Part shown: positions 1-7,679 of the stretch, one piece after another | How the letters are laid out: each line of letters starts with the position of its first letter | Numbering within the stretch: the stretch's first letter is position 1 | Assembly: GCA_024234595.1 (NCBI GenBank) | Contig: JACKNZ010000024.1 | Coordinates: 1-32,405, forward strand | DNA from: Moraxellaceae bacterium | Lineage (GTDB): Bacteria > Pseudomonadota > Gammaproteobacteria > Pseudomonadales > Moraxellaceae | Length of the DNA stretch: 32,405 nucleotides | Direction of reading: 5' to 3' | Notes under the pieces: generated by a model | Told to the model about the DNA's origin: nothing | Seen by the model: the letters and a program-made list of their open reading frames with translations, nothing else | Databases searched by the model: none | Program-made: the position numbers and the translations under genes

Positions 1-62
1 CGCGATGCTTGCGGCAATCTGCGTAAGTGGTCTCTTTATGTCTGCTATGCCTTGGAGCCTTC

Positions 63-1049
63 ATGTCTATTACCCTTAATCAATATTTGGTACAAGCCAA
101 AATCCCTGCGCAATTACAACAATTACTCACCCAAATGAGTGTCGCTTGCAAAGCCATTAGCGTGGCCATTGGCAAAGGCGCACTTGCAGGCGTTTTAGGA
201 CAAGCAGGTTCAGACAATATTCAAGGTGAAGAACAAAAGAAGCTTGATGTAATTTCTAATGACATTATGCTTGCCGCTGGTTTGGGTTCGGGCAGTATTG
301 CTGGCTTAGCCTCCGAAGAAATGGATGATATTTTTCCTTTACCTGATGGCACACCGTTGGGCGACTATTTAATGTTGTTTGACCCCTTAGACGGTTCGTC
401 TAATATTGATGTTAATGTCTCGGTTGGGACTATTTTTTCGATTTTGAAAAAGCCTTTAGAAGCCCAAAGCGTGATTAGTACCGAAGACTTTTTACAAACA
501 GGCAGTCAACAAGTATGTGCAGGCTATGCGGTGTATGGCCCTTCTACCTTATTAGTATTAACCTTGGGAAATGGGGTTGATTGTTTTACCTTAGATCGTG
601 AAATTGGCGAGTTTATTTTAACGCAAACAGCAATGACTATTCCTGCCGATACCAAAGAGTTTGCTATCAATATGTCGAATATGCGTTTTTGGGAACAACC
701 TGTGCGCCGTTATGTCGAAGAAATGGTGGCTGGCAAAACCAGTATCCGTGGCAAAGATTTTAATATGCGTTGGGTGGCTTCTATGGTGGCTGATGTGCAT
801 CGCATTTTAACGCGTGGCGGGGTGTTTATGTATCCTTATGATTTAAAAGACCCCAGCAAAGCAGGCAAATTACGCTTAATGTACGAAGCAAATCCGATGA
901 GTTTTATTGTTGAACAGGCAGGTGGCGCATCAACGACAGGACGTGAGCGTATTTTAGACTTAAAGCCCACAGGTTTACATCAACGTGTGCCTGTGATTTT
1001 AGGCTCTAAAAATGAAGTTGAGTTAGTGACAGGTTATCATCGGGAATAA
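63..1049 (+). CDS. fbp: fructose-1,6-bisphosphatase, class I
   Basis: Hydrolyses fructose 1,6-bisphosphate to fructose 6-phosphate in gluconeogenesis, in the cytosol. The 328-residue product has the class I FBPase pattern throughout: the N-terminal block with NIQGEEQKKLD, the acidic metal site ASEEMDD, the hallmark DPLDGSSNIDVNVSVGTIFS, and the C-terminal YEANPMSFIVEQAGG and ERILDLKPTGLHQR blocks. Length matches the family (about 330 aa). An in-frame GTG lies at 27, but the ATG at 63 is preferred because TGGAG sits about eight bases upstream and the N-terminus MSITLNQYL then aligns with the family. The gene ends in a repeat-rich gap facing the convergent EF-hand gene. The first 62 bases hold no gene that can be supported. 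Confidence 0.95.
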   Translation: MSITLNQYLVQAKIPAQLQQLLTQMSVACKAISVAIGKGALAGVLGQAGSDNIQGEEQKKLDVISNDIMLAAGLGSGSIAGLASEEMDDIFPLPDGTPLGDYLMLFDPLDGSSNIDVNVSVGTIFSILKKPLEAQSVISTEDFLQTGSQQVCAGYAVYGPSTLLVLTLGNGVDCFTLDREIGEFILTQTAMTIPADTKEFAINMSNMRFWEQPVRRYVEEMVAGKTSIRGKDFNMRWVASMVADVHRILTRGGVFMYPYDLKDPSKAGKLRLMYEANPMSFIVEQAGGASTTGRERILDLKPTGLHQRVPVILGSKNEVELVTGYHRE

Positions 1050-1055
1050 CCACTA

Positions 1056-1170
1056 GGCTTCGACTCCGCTCAGCCACCTTACCTCCGCTCAGCCAACATG
1101 ACTCCACTCTTTGAGCGGAGTCGAAAAGCAGCCAACGCAGAGGTCGTTCCTTGAGCGAAGTCGAAAGGCG
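1056..1170. repeat. palindromic intergenic repeat, TGAGCGGAGTCGAA type
   Basis: The gap between fbp and the convergent EF-hand gene contains TTCGACTCCGCTCA (1059-1072) and its exact 14-base reverse complement TGAGCGGAGTCGAA (1112-1125). A third, slightly diverged unit CCTTGAGCGAAGTCGAAAGG follows at 1149-1168. A related pair lies at 5183-5232, also between convergent genes. The pair can fold into a long hairpin and may act as a bidirectional terminator or be a REP/MITE-like dispersed repeat. No T-tract follows, so the terminator role is inferred. Confidence 0.8.
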
Positions 1171-1172
1171 AC

Positions 1173-1403
1173 CTAAGCAAACGGGTCTTTTAAATCACGT
1201 TCAGCCCCTTTAGGCAAACTAGCCAATACCGTTAAGGTTGTGCCAAACGCAATACTCACTTTAGCATTGGTATTTACCGCCCAACCATTGGCATCTAACA
1301 GTGGCGACAAATTACGCTGACGCAACTTAAACCATGCCATCAACATCGAAGGCCCCGAAATAATTAACAACAAGCCCAAAATCGCAATCGGCTTTTCCAC
1401 CAT
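1173..1403 (-). pseudogene. frameshifted C-terminal piece of the EF-hand membrane protein
   Basis: This 76-residue reading frame continues the protein encoded at 1364-3214 in the -1 frame. It begins in the overlap with KPIAILGLLLIISGPSMLMAWF, a hydrophobic transmembrane segment, then a soluble tail ending LPKGAERDLKDPFA. The upstream frame ends in WWKSRLRFWACC, an abrupt non-membrane tail. Adding one A to the AAAA run near 1392-1395 (minus strand reading TGGTGGAAAAGCC) would give one continuous protein with WWKKPIAILG at the join. The ATG at 1403 has no ribosome binding site of its own. It is either a genuine inactivating mutation, a base-calling error in a homopolymer, or less likely recoding. 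Confidence 0.75.
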
Positions 1404-3214
1404 TCGAGTGCCAAAAATCCCGATACAATCGCCGCTAATGCAGTGCCTAACGCGCCTACTGCCAAACCAATGGCAGCAAAAATCCCTGCAAATTTAGCCA
1501 CATCAAAGGGTGCGGGTGCAGCTTTAGGGGCATCAGGCGCGGCCTTGGCAGCCTCTTGTAGTTTTGCCGAGCCTGAGGTGACTTGTTCTGCCGTTTTTGC
1601 TTCAATGGCTTTGTCTTGCTCAGCTGCCATTTTTTGCATTTGATTACTGATCATTCGCCCCAAACGACGATACGGTGTCCAAAATGCTTCGCGTACACTA
1701 ATCGGATTTTCGATAATTTTAACAATCGTCGCATCCCAATCTTTGCCCGCTCTGTCATAAAAGACACCGTTTCGCCCTACCATTAAGTTACCTACCTCGC
1801 CTGCGGTAATGGCAGCAACAATGGTCATTTTGTCGTTAGAGTCTTTGCGGGTACATTCGCAATACACTAAATAAGCATTACTCAAGCCTGCCATCTTAGC
1901 GTGTTTGCCCATATCATTCACTTGAATGGTTAAATCACAACTACGCCCATCCATAAACAGTGTACCCGCCTGAAAAATCGCTTTTTCTTTACGAGTATAA
2001 AAATCACTAAATGACACAAAGTTATTGACCAACTTAATAAGATTGGCCTGATAACGCACTAATTTATCCAAATCAACTAAGGCATTAGCCGCATCTGCAA
2101 CGGCTAAATCCTCATCAACTAAGGCTAATAATGCTTGCTCAAGCAAACTATTGACCAATGCTGCACGTCTAGCCGCATCTAAAGTAGCGACACTTAAAGC
2201 GGGCTTTTGAGACAACCATGTTTTATAGGGGATAAATTGGGCTTTAAGTTGCAACCATTGCTCCAAATTAAGCTCAGTGACATCCTCAGCCAAACATTGC
2301 TGACAAAATTGTTGCATCGCTTGTTGCCACGCAGGATTAATGCCGTGTGTTAAAACTAAAGGTTGATTAGCACTAATTTTGGCCAACGGAAGGCTTTTGG
2401 TATCAATACTGTCTAGACTTAATAATTGTGAGCCCAGTGCTACAAATTGACTTTCTGAACTATTTAAGGAAACCGTAGCTTTGTCATCAAAACTGGCTAA
2501 TTGCGTTCGGACAAAATAGTCCTCAATTTTACTTTCTACAGCCAGCAAGGCCTCAAATGCACTGGCAGTTTTATCCCCCAAGGGTTGTAAATCTGGCTGT
2601 TCTGCCAATGTTACTTCCCATGCTGCAAGGGTTTTTAAATCGGCAAAAAACTGTTTAATTTTATCGGCACTAATAGCAGCTTCGCCACTACGATCAGTTT
2701 CACCACCCAAGGTTGCAATAATATCGTTAATGGCTTGAGCCACATCGGGGTCTATTGCCAAAGCCGCAGGAATCAAACCATCGCCATTTGCTTGGCTTGG
2801 TGGAAACATTTTGCTTAAATCATCAGTATCTGCTACCGAAACACTGTCAGCTTCTTTTTTGCCCAAGCGTGACAGTAATTGTTTAGCTGCTGCAAAAATC
2901 TTAGCACCATCACTTTGCTCTCTGTTAATGGCGGCTAATACCAAACCATTTCCACTAAATAATACTTCTGGCGTTGATAAGCGCGCTAAACTCCACTCCA
3001 CGGCTGCCAGTAATTCTGGTACACGGATACGGCCATCACTATCAGCATCAATATAACTTAATGTTCGAGCATCTAATTCTAAGCCTTTAGAAGGACAAGC
3101 TAACGCTGCCCACAATTTTTTATCTAAGCTCGCCAACTGTTGCAAATCATCAACCGAATCAATAATGACTTGGTCAAAACCACTACTGCGAAAAAAACGC
3201 CATGTGTGAGTCAT
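1364..3214 (-). CDS. EF-hand domain protein with C-terminal membrane segment (frameshifted)
   Basis: Uncharacterised protein, 616 residues in this frame. Near the N-terminus there is one canonical calcium-binding EF-hand loop, DADSDGRIRVPE (residues 56-67, with D at positions 1, 3 and 5, G at 6 and E at 12), so calcium binding is plausible. The middle is long, helical and rich in alanine, leucine and glutamine. Near the end lie an Ala/Pro/Lys linker (AAKAAPDAPKAAPAP) and a hydrophobic stretch KFAGIFAAIGLAVGALGTALAAIVSGFLAL that looks like a membrane span. The frame then breaks (see 1173-1403). The ATG at 3214 has GGAG nine bases upstream; a TTG at 3229 extends the frame but overlaps that Shine-Dalgarno. 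I recognise the general type from proteobacterial EF-hand proteins but can assign no function. Confidence 0.8.
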   Translation of the reverse strand: MTHTWRFFRSSGFDQVIIDSVDDLQQLASLDKKLWAALACPSKGLELDARTLSYIDADSDGRIRVPELLAAVEWSLARLSTPEVLFSGNGLVLAAINREQSDGAKIFAAAKQLLSRLGKKEADSVSVADTDDLSKMFPPSQANGDGLIPAALAIDPDVAQAINDIIATLGGETDRSGEAAISADKIKQFFADLKTLAAWEVTLAEQPDLQPLGDKTASAFEALLAVESKIEDYFVRTQLASFDDKATVSLNSSESQFVALGSQLLSLDSIDTKSLPLAKISANQPLVLTHGINPAWQQAMQQFCQQCLAEDVTELNLEQWLQLKAQFIPYKTWLSQKPALSVATLDAARRAALVNSLLEQALLALVDEDLAVADAANALVDLDKLVRYQANLIKLVNNFVSFSDFYTRKEKAIFQAGTLFMDGRSCDLTIQVNDMGKHAKMAGLSNAYLVYCECTRKDSNDKMTIVAAITAGEVGNLMVGRNGVFYDRAGKDWDATIVKIIENPISVREAFWTPYRRLGRMISNQMQKMAAEQDKAIEAKTAEQVTSGSAKLQEAAKAAPDAPKAAPAPFDVAKFAGIFAAIGLAVGALGTALAAIVSGFLALEWWKSRLRFWACC

Positions 3215-3337
3215 GTTATCGAACTCCAAAAAAGTGAGGACTGATATGGTTTGATAGCCAAATATAAGCAGCCCTTTATAACAATTAGCTCTTGTATTTC
3301 AGAGGCCATTGGTCGTTTATAAACTATATTTTGTCTA

Positions 3338-4312
3338 TTAGCTCACATTTTTGTCACTAAATAGCAAAAAATCGCGCAACAATTTAAGGATTGCTTGCCG
3401 TAGTGACTCACGCTCATTAGCTAACTGATGCCCTGCTTCTTCTAACCATAATACCGACATCACATTAAATTTTTGTTTAATAAACTCAACATTATATTGG
3501 CCATTGACGGTTTTATCTTGCCCACCCTGAACAATAAACACAGGGACAGGACATTGAGGTAAACGATGAATATATTCAATCCACTCTTTGAGTGCTAACA
3601 ACCATGAAACAGGAATCCAGCGTGCTTGCAAGGGGTCTTCATCACGCATAAAACGCACAAAATCAACATCACTGGTATTGCGCCTAAAAATGCGCGGCAA
3701 ACCTGTACGCACCGACCTAAACCACCACGAGGCAAATTTCATTTGCAACCATTGCATTTTGGCTGGATAAATTAGCGGAGCTAACAAAAACAACTTGTCA
3801 AACACAGGCTGTTGCCTGTTGGCACACGCTGACAAGGTATAATCCATCAAAATTGCGCCGCCTGTACTTTGACCAAGCCCCAAATAGGGTTTTGCTAAAT
3901 GTGGCTCAAAATAGTCTAATAAATGCTGCAAAACCGTTTGATATTCGCCAAAATGATTAATACTTGCACGCACTCCAGAAGACAAGCCATGTGCAGGCAA
4001 ATCATAAATCACTACATTAAAATCAGCCGTCAACAACACTGGAATAATATGACGATATAAACCACTATGCTCTAAATAACCATGAATAATCCATACTGTG
4101 CCTTTAGAGTTTGGTACAATATAACTGTGTGCTGCTATCCAATAATTAGCTACTTCAAAATAACCACAGCTGTGCTTAACTTGCCTAAAATCTTGTTCAA
4201 AGTCTAAATGATAAAAACGGCAATAATCAGCAATCGCACCATGTTTTGGGACTATTTGCCGAATATCAAATGGCTTTAAAGATTGCCGTGTTTGCTGTGG
4301 ATTAAAAACCAT
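3338..4312 (-). CDS. alpha/beta hydrolase, monoacylglycerol lipase-like (Hydrolase_4)
   Basis: Probable cytosolic lysophospholipase or monoacylglycerol lipase, 324 residues. The oxyanion-hole motif IIHGYLEHSGLY begins near residue 75, YDLPAHGLSSG follows near 103, and the nucleophile elbow GQSTGG places the catalytic serine at 149. The likely acid is D266 (VQGGQDKTVN) and the histidine H295 (EEAGHQLANE), giving a complete Ser-Asp-His triad in the usual order. No signal peptide. GAGG lies seven bases before the ATG. It stands alone between the EF-hand gene and a small palindromic element. The substrate cannot be read from sequence; acylglycerols are the usual ones for this subfamily. Confidence 0.85.
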   Translation of the reverse strand: MVFNPQQTRQSLKPFDIRQIVPKHGAIADYCRFYHLDFEQDFRQVKHSCGYFEVANYWIAAHSYIVPNSKGTVWIIHGYLEHSGLYRHIIPVLLTADFNVVIYDLPAHGLSSGVRASINHFGEYQTVLQHLLDYFEPHLAKPYLGLGQSTGGAILMDYTLSACANRQQPVFDKLFLLAPLIYPAKMQWLQMKFASWWFRSVRTGLPRIFRRNTSDVDFVRFMRDEDPLQARWIPVSWLLALKEWIEYIHRLPQCPVPVFIVQGGQDKTVNGQYNVEFIKQKFNVMSVLWLEEAGHQLANERESLRQAILKLLRDFLLFSDKNVS

Positions 4313-4325
4313 AAATTAACCTCAT

Positions 4326-4420
4326 GACTTACGCATTTCACCGAAATTAGCGCGTTTTGCGAGCTAAAAATCGTCAAAAACGCTTATTTAGCGAGCAAAT
4401 AAGCGATAACCGCGTAAGTC
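4326..4420. repeat. cloverleaf-like palindromic element (MITE-like)
   Basis: A 95-base element bounded by perfect 9-base inverted repeats GACTTACGC (4326-4334) and GCGTAAGTC (4412-4420). Inside are two more hairpins: TTAGCGCG/CGAGCTAA (4347-4354 with 4360-4367, one mismatch) and CGCTTATTT/AAATAAGCG (4381-4389 with 4397-4405, perfect, seven-base loop). The whole can fold as a three-stem cloverleaf on either strand. Size and terminal repeats suggest a small non-autonomous mobile element. No target-site duplication is obvious and no second copy was seen in the window. Confidence 0.65.
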
Positions 4421-4524
4421 CTAAATCTAACGAATAATTGGCGCACAATGTCAAGTGAGACATCTAAAACCTTCTACAATAAATCTAGCACGATAGTACA
4501 AATTATTGCATAGAGGGTGATAAA

Positions 4525-5178
4525 ATGATTGGTATTCCTATTGCCTTATTGGCCGCCAATGGTGTCGAATGGTATTTACACAAATATGCTTTGCATGGTG
4601 TACCACAAGAAGGTGGAGGTCGCAAATCATTTTCGCCACCGTTTATGAAGCGTCATTGGGCGCATCACAAACAAGTACGTTTGAGCAAATATCGTGATGA
4701 CTATTTATATGGCACAGAGAATGAGGATGCAGCAGCCGAAAAGAAAGCACTCTTGCAAATGTGTGCCATAACCAGCCTTGCCATGCCTGTTGCGCCTTTT
4801 TTTACTTTAACCACTTATTATTGTGCATGGAATTATTGGCACGTTCACAGCAAGTCGCACCTAGACCCAGAGTGGGGTAAAAAGAAAATTCCGTGGCATT
4901 ATGACCACCACATGAACACCAACCAAGATGCTAATTGGGGCGTAACTAAGCCGTGGTTTGACTATATTATGGGAACACGCGTCATTTCGTCGCCTGATTT
5001 ACAAGAGTCAAATCCTTTAGGTATAAAGCTGCCACGTTTTGTAGAAAACAAACTTAATGCCTTAGCTAGACGTTATGCGCCTCGCGCCTTTGAAAAGCTC
5101 GATGCCAACATGTTGGAAGAAAAGCAAAAACGCAATCAAGGCTTAGAAAACAAAATGCCAGAGTTTCAGGCTGCTTAA
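4525..5178 (+). CDS. fatty acid hydroxylase superfamily protein
   Basis: Small membrane-associated di-iron hydroxylase or desaturase, 217 residues. Histidine clusters typical of the superfamily are present: HKYALH (H19, H24), HWAHH (H44, H47, H48), HVHSKSH (H106, H108, H112) and WHYDHH (H125, H128, H129), followed by the conserved block NWGVTKPWFDYIMGT. Hydrophobic segments lie at the N-terminus (residues 1-18) and at about 78-100. The C-terminal 40 residues are charged. The ATG has a good Shine-Dalgarno (GAGGG, about seven bases upstream). The substrate is unknown; relatives act on fatty acids, sterols or carotenoids. The gene is monocistronic and converges with the comEA-like gene through a palindromic repeat. 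Confidence 0.85.
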   Translation: MIGIPIALLAANGVEWYLHKYALHGVPQEGGGRKSFSPPFMKRHWAHHKQVRLSKYRDDYLYGTENEDAAAEKKALLQMCAITSLAMPVAPFFTLTTYYCAWNYWHVHSKSHLDPEWGKKKIPWHYDHHMNTNQDANWGVTKPWFDYIMGTRVISSPDLQESNPLGIKLPRFVENKLNALARRYAPRAFEKLDANMLEEKQKRNQGLENKMPEFQAA

Positions 5179-5182
5179 TAAA

Positions 5183-5232
5183 GACTTCGCTTCGCTCAGC
5201 CAACCAAAAATGCTCCCTGAGCGGAGTCAAAG
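5183..5232. repeat. second copy of the TGAGCGGAGTC palindromic repeat
   Basis: Contains GACTTCGCTTCGCTCAG (5183-5199) and CTGAGCGGAGTCAAAG (5217-5232), which pair imperfectly around a 17-base loop. Same family as the units at 1056-1170 and again between two convergent genes, ending 13 bases before the stop of the comEA-like gene. Confidence 0.7.
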
Positions 5233-5244
5233 GGTAGTCTGCTA

Positions 5245-5574
5245 CTAGTCTTCAAAACGTATCAAAGCCCTGTTTTTTTCCAAAATAGCAGGGCCAATAC
5301 CTCGAACTTCATCCACATCTTCCAAGCTACTAAATTTACCATTGGTCTCACGCCATTCAATAATGGCAGCCGCCTTGGCTTTGCCTATGCCTTTCAATTT
5401 AGAAGATAACTCATCAAAACTGGCGGTATTGATATTGATAGAGGTCGTGGATGCAGTCGTTTGTGTAGGCGCAACTGGATTGTTGATGCAAATTGGAAAG
5501 TCTTTGGCAAAAGATGCCGACGAAAAACTCGAAAAAAGAACCGTTAAACAAAGGTACAGACGCAAACAAAACAT
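5245..5574 (-). CDS. comEA: ComEA-like helix-hairpin-helix protein
   Basis: Exported DNA-binding protein of the competence type, 109 residues. An N-terminal signal peptide (MFCLRLYLCLTVLFSSFSSASFA) is followed by a short Thr/Ser-rich linker and the ComEA hallmark ININTASFDELSSKLKGIGKAKAAAII, then the second hairpin VRGIGPAILEKNRALI. In ComEA this domain binds incoming double-stranded DNA in the periplasm and retains it during transformation. The ATG at 5574 has AGGGA seven bases upstream and leaves a clean signal peptide; a TTG eight codons earlier adds charged residues and is less likely. It lies divergent from pilB, which fits a role in pilus-driven DNA uptake, although short ComEA-like proteins without a proven competence role are common. 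Confidence 0.85.
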   Translation of the reverse strand: MFCLRLYLCLTVLFSSFSSASFAKDFPICINNPVAPTQTTASTTSININTASFDELSSKLKGIGKAKAAAIIEWRETNGKFSSLEDVDEVRGIGPAILEKNRALIRFED

Positions 5575-5780
5575 GGCACATTCCCTGTAGTCACACAATG
5601 ATTTATTTTAATCGTCTCCTCCTCGTACAAGCAATTATTTTTTAACAAAAAGCTCATATCCCCCATAAAATTAACGCTCAAATCAGTTAACTAGGGCACA
5701 CTTGATTCAACACAGCTTTGCGTATAGGCTTATTTTGATTTATATTTTCATCACTTAGCAGTTTTTTGTAGAATAAACGC

Positions 5781-5786
5781 TATAAT
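5781..5786 (+). promoter_or_regulatory. candidate -10 element for pilB
   Basis: A consensus TATAAT lies 92 bases upstream of the pilB start. No good -35 hexamer sits at 16-18 bases, so this is a candidate only. Confidence 0.3.
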
Positions 5787-5872
5787 TGGTGACTTGTTAT
5801 CATTAAAATTACCACAAGCAGCAATTTTCTGTAATAGACATCACGACTAAAATAAAAACGGCGGAATCACTC

Positions 5873-7600
5873 ATGGCCACACCCTCTTCCAATACTCTCT
5901 CTTTTGGCGGTTTAGCAAAACGACTCGTCAATGAAGGACTGGTTGACGCAACTGCCATGCAAAAAGCGTTGGTTGAATCACAAAAAGAACAAATTTCTTT
6001 AATCAGCTATCTGGTCAAAAATAAAATCGCCAAAGGAGCACAAATCGCTCATTTGTTAGCCGATGAATTTGGCGACCCCTTAATAGATGTTGATGCTATT
6101 GACCCTGAGTTTATTCCTAAAGAACATCTCGATGAAAAAATAGTCAAACAATATAATTTATTGCCATTTTTTAAACGGGGCAAACGCTTGTTTGTGGCGA
6201 TGGGCGACCCTACCCGTTTAGATGCAATAGACGCTGTTCGCTTTAATACGGGTTTAAATATCGAGACCGTGATTGCTGATGAAGAAAAACTCAGCAAAAT
6301 GATTGAAAAAATCGTTGACAGCAATAGCAATGCGTCAATGGAAGGCTTAGACGATGATTTAGAAAACTTAGATATTACGGGTGGCGACGACAGCGACAAA
6401 AAAGACAAAGATATTGTTGGCTCAGCCGAAGATGAAGCCCCCATTGTTAAGTACGTTAACAAAGTATTATTAGATGCCATTAAAATGGGCGCATCCGACT
6501 TACACTTTGAGCCTTACGAAAAAGCCTATCGGATTCGTTTTCGGATTGACGGTGTCTTACGCGAGTATGCCCGCCCTCCCATACAACTTTCTGGCAAACT
6601 CTCGGCACGTTTAAAAGTGATGTCACAAATGGACATTTCTGAAAGACGTGTACCACAAGACGGTCGTATTAAACTCAAGTTATCCAAAAGCAAAGCCATT
6701 GACTTTCGTGTCAACTCCATGCCTACCTTGTTTGGCGAGAAGCTCTGTTTGCGTATCTTAGACCCCTCCAGTGCTATGTTGGGGATTGATATGCTCGGTT
6801 ATGAGCCTGACCAAAAAAAATTATTTATGGATGCCTTAGAAAAACCGCAAGGCATGTTACTGATTACAGGGCCAACGGGTTCAGGTAAAACGGTATCGCT
6901 ATACACAGGTTTAAACATTCTTAACCGAGAAGATACCAATATTTCGACTGCCGAAGACCCTGTTGAAATTAACTTAGAAGGTATCAACCAAGTTAACGTC
7001 AACGCCAAAGTCGGTTTAACCTTTGCTTCCGCACTCAAAGCTTTCTTGCGTCAAGACCCCGAAATCATCATGCTTGGTGAGATTCGTGACCTCGAAACCG
7101 CCGAAATTGCAGTTAAAGCCGCGCAAACAGGCCATATGGTATTGTCAACATTGCACACCAATAGTGCCCCTGAAACTTTAACCCGTTTGCGCAATATGGG
7201 TATTCCTTCGTTTAACATTGCGACTTCTGTTAACTTAGTTATTGCTCAACGTTTAGGACGACGCTTGTGCAGCGCTTGTAAAAAACCTGTCGAATATCCC
7301 AAACCAACACTGGTCGAAATGGGCTTTACCGAAGCCGACTTTGCCAAAGGCTTTACCTTATATGAACCTGTAGGTTGCGACCAATGCCGCGATGGCTATA
7401 AAGGCCGTGTGGGTATTTATGAAGTCATGAAGGTGACACCTAAAATTGCCCGTATTATTATGGAAGATGGCAACTCTTTGGCAATTGCCGAGGCGATGGA
7501 TGCAGAAGGTTATCCTAACTTACGACGCTCAGGTTTAATAAAAGCAATGTCTGGACTGACGAGCTTACAAGAAATTGCTAAAATCGTAGGTGCTGATTAA
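5873..7600 (+). CDS. pilB: type IV pilus assembly ATPase PilB
   Basis: Hexameric cytoplasmic ATPase that powers pilus extension, 575 residues. Order of domains: N-terminal MshEN/T2SSE domain (about residues 10-150), an acidic linker rich in Asp and Lys (about 155-185), then the GspE ATPase core. Walker A is GPTGSGKT (residues 333-340); the Asp box and Walker B region read PEIIMLGEIRD (GEIRD at 402-406); the His box is GHMVLSTLHTN. The zinc-binding tetracysteine is intact: CSAC (C466, C469) and CDQC (C502, C505). GGCGGA lies about ten bases before the ATG. It is followed 79 bases later by pilC, in the usual pilBCD order; a pilin gene is not in this window. Confidence 0.97.
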   Translation: MATPSSNTLSFGGLAKRLVNEGLVDATAMQKALVESQKEQISLISYLVKNKIAKGAQIAHLLADEFGDPLIDVDAIDPEFIPKEHLDEKIVKQYNLLPFFKRGKRLFVAMGDPTRLDAIDAVRFNTGLNIETVIADEEKLSKMIEKIVDSNSNASMEGLDDDLENLDITGGDDSDKKDKDIVGSAEDEAPIVKYVNKVLLDAIKMGASDLHFEPYEKAYRIRFRIDGVLREYARPPIQLSGKLSARLKVMSQMDISERRVPQDGRIKLKLSKSKAIDFRVNSMPTLFGEKLCLRILDPSSAMLGIDMLGYEPDQKKLFMDALEKPQGMLLITGPTGSGKTVSLYTGLNILNREDTNISTAEDPVEINLEGINQVNVNAKVGLTFASALKAFLRQDPEIIMLGEIRDLETAEIAVKAAQTGHMVLSTLHTNSAPETLTRLRNMGIPSFNIATSVNLVIAQRLGRRLCSACKKPVEYPKPTLVEMGFTEADFAKGFTLYEPVGCDQCRDGYKGRVGIYEVMKVTPKIARIIMEDGNSLAIAEAMDAEGYPNLRRSGLIKAMSGLTSLQEIAKIVGAD

Positions 7601-7679
7601 ATTAAAGCCAACACCTTTACTTAGTAGCGACTTAACACATAATATGGGCTTGCCCTAACAAAAATGAGTATGACGGATT

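Noticed and set aside
1380..1403. Programmed -1 frameshift for the EF-hand protein
   Set aside because: The zero-frame codons at the A run do not form an X-XXY-YYZ heptamer and no stimulatory structure is evident; a missing A is simpler.
5781..7600. A pilin gene beside pilBCD
   Set aside because: No frame with a prepilin leader and hydrophobic helix was found on either strand near the cluster.
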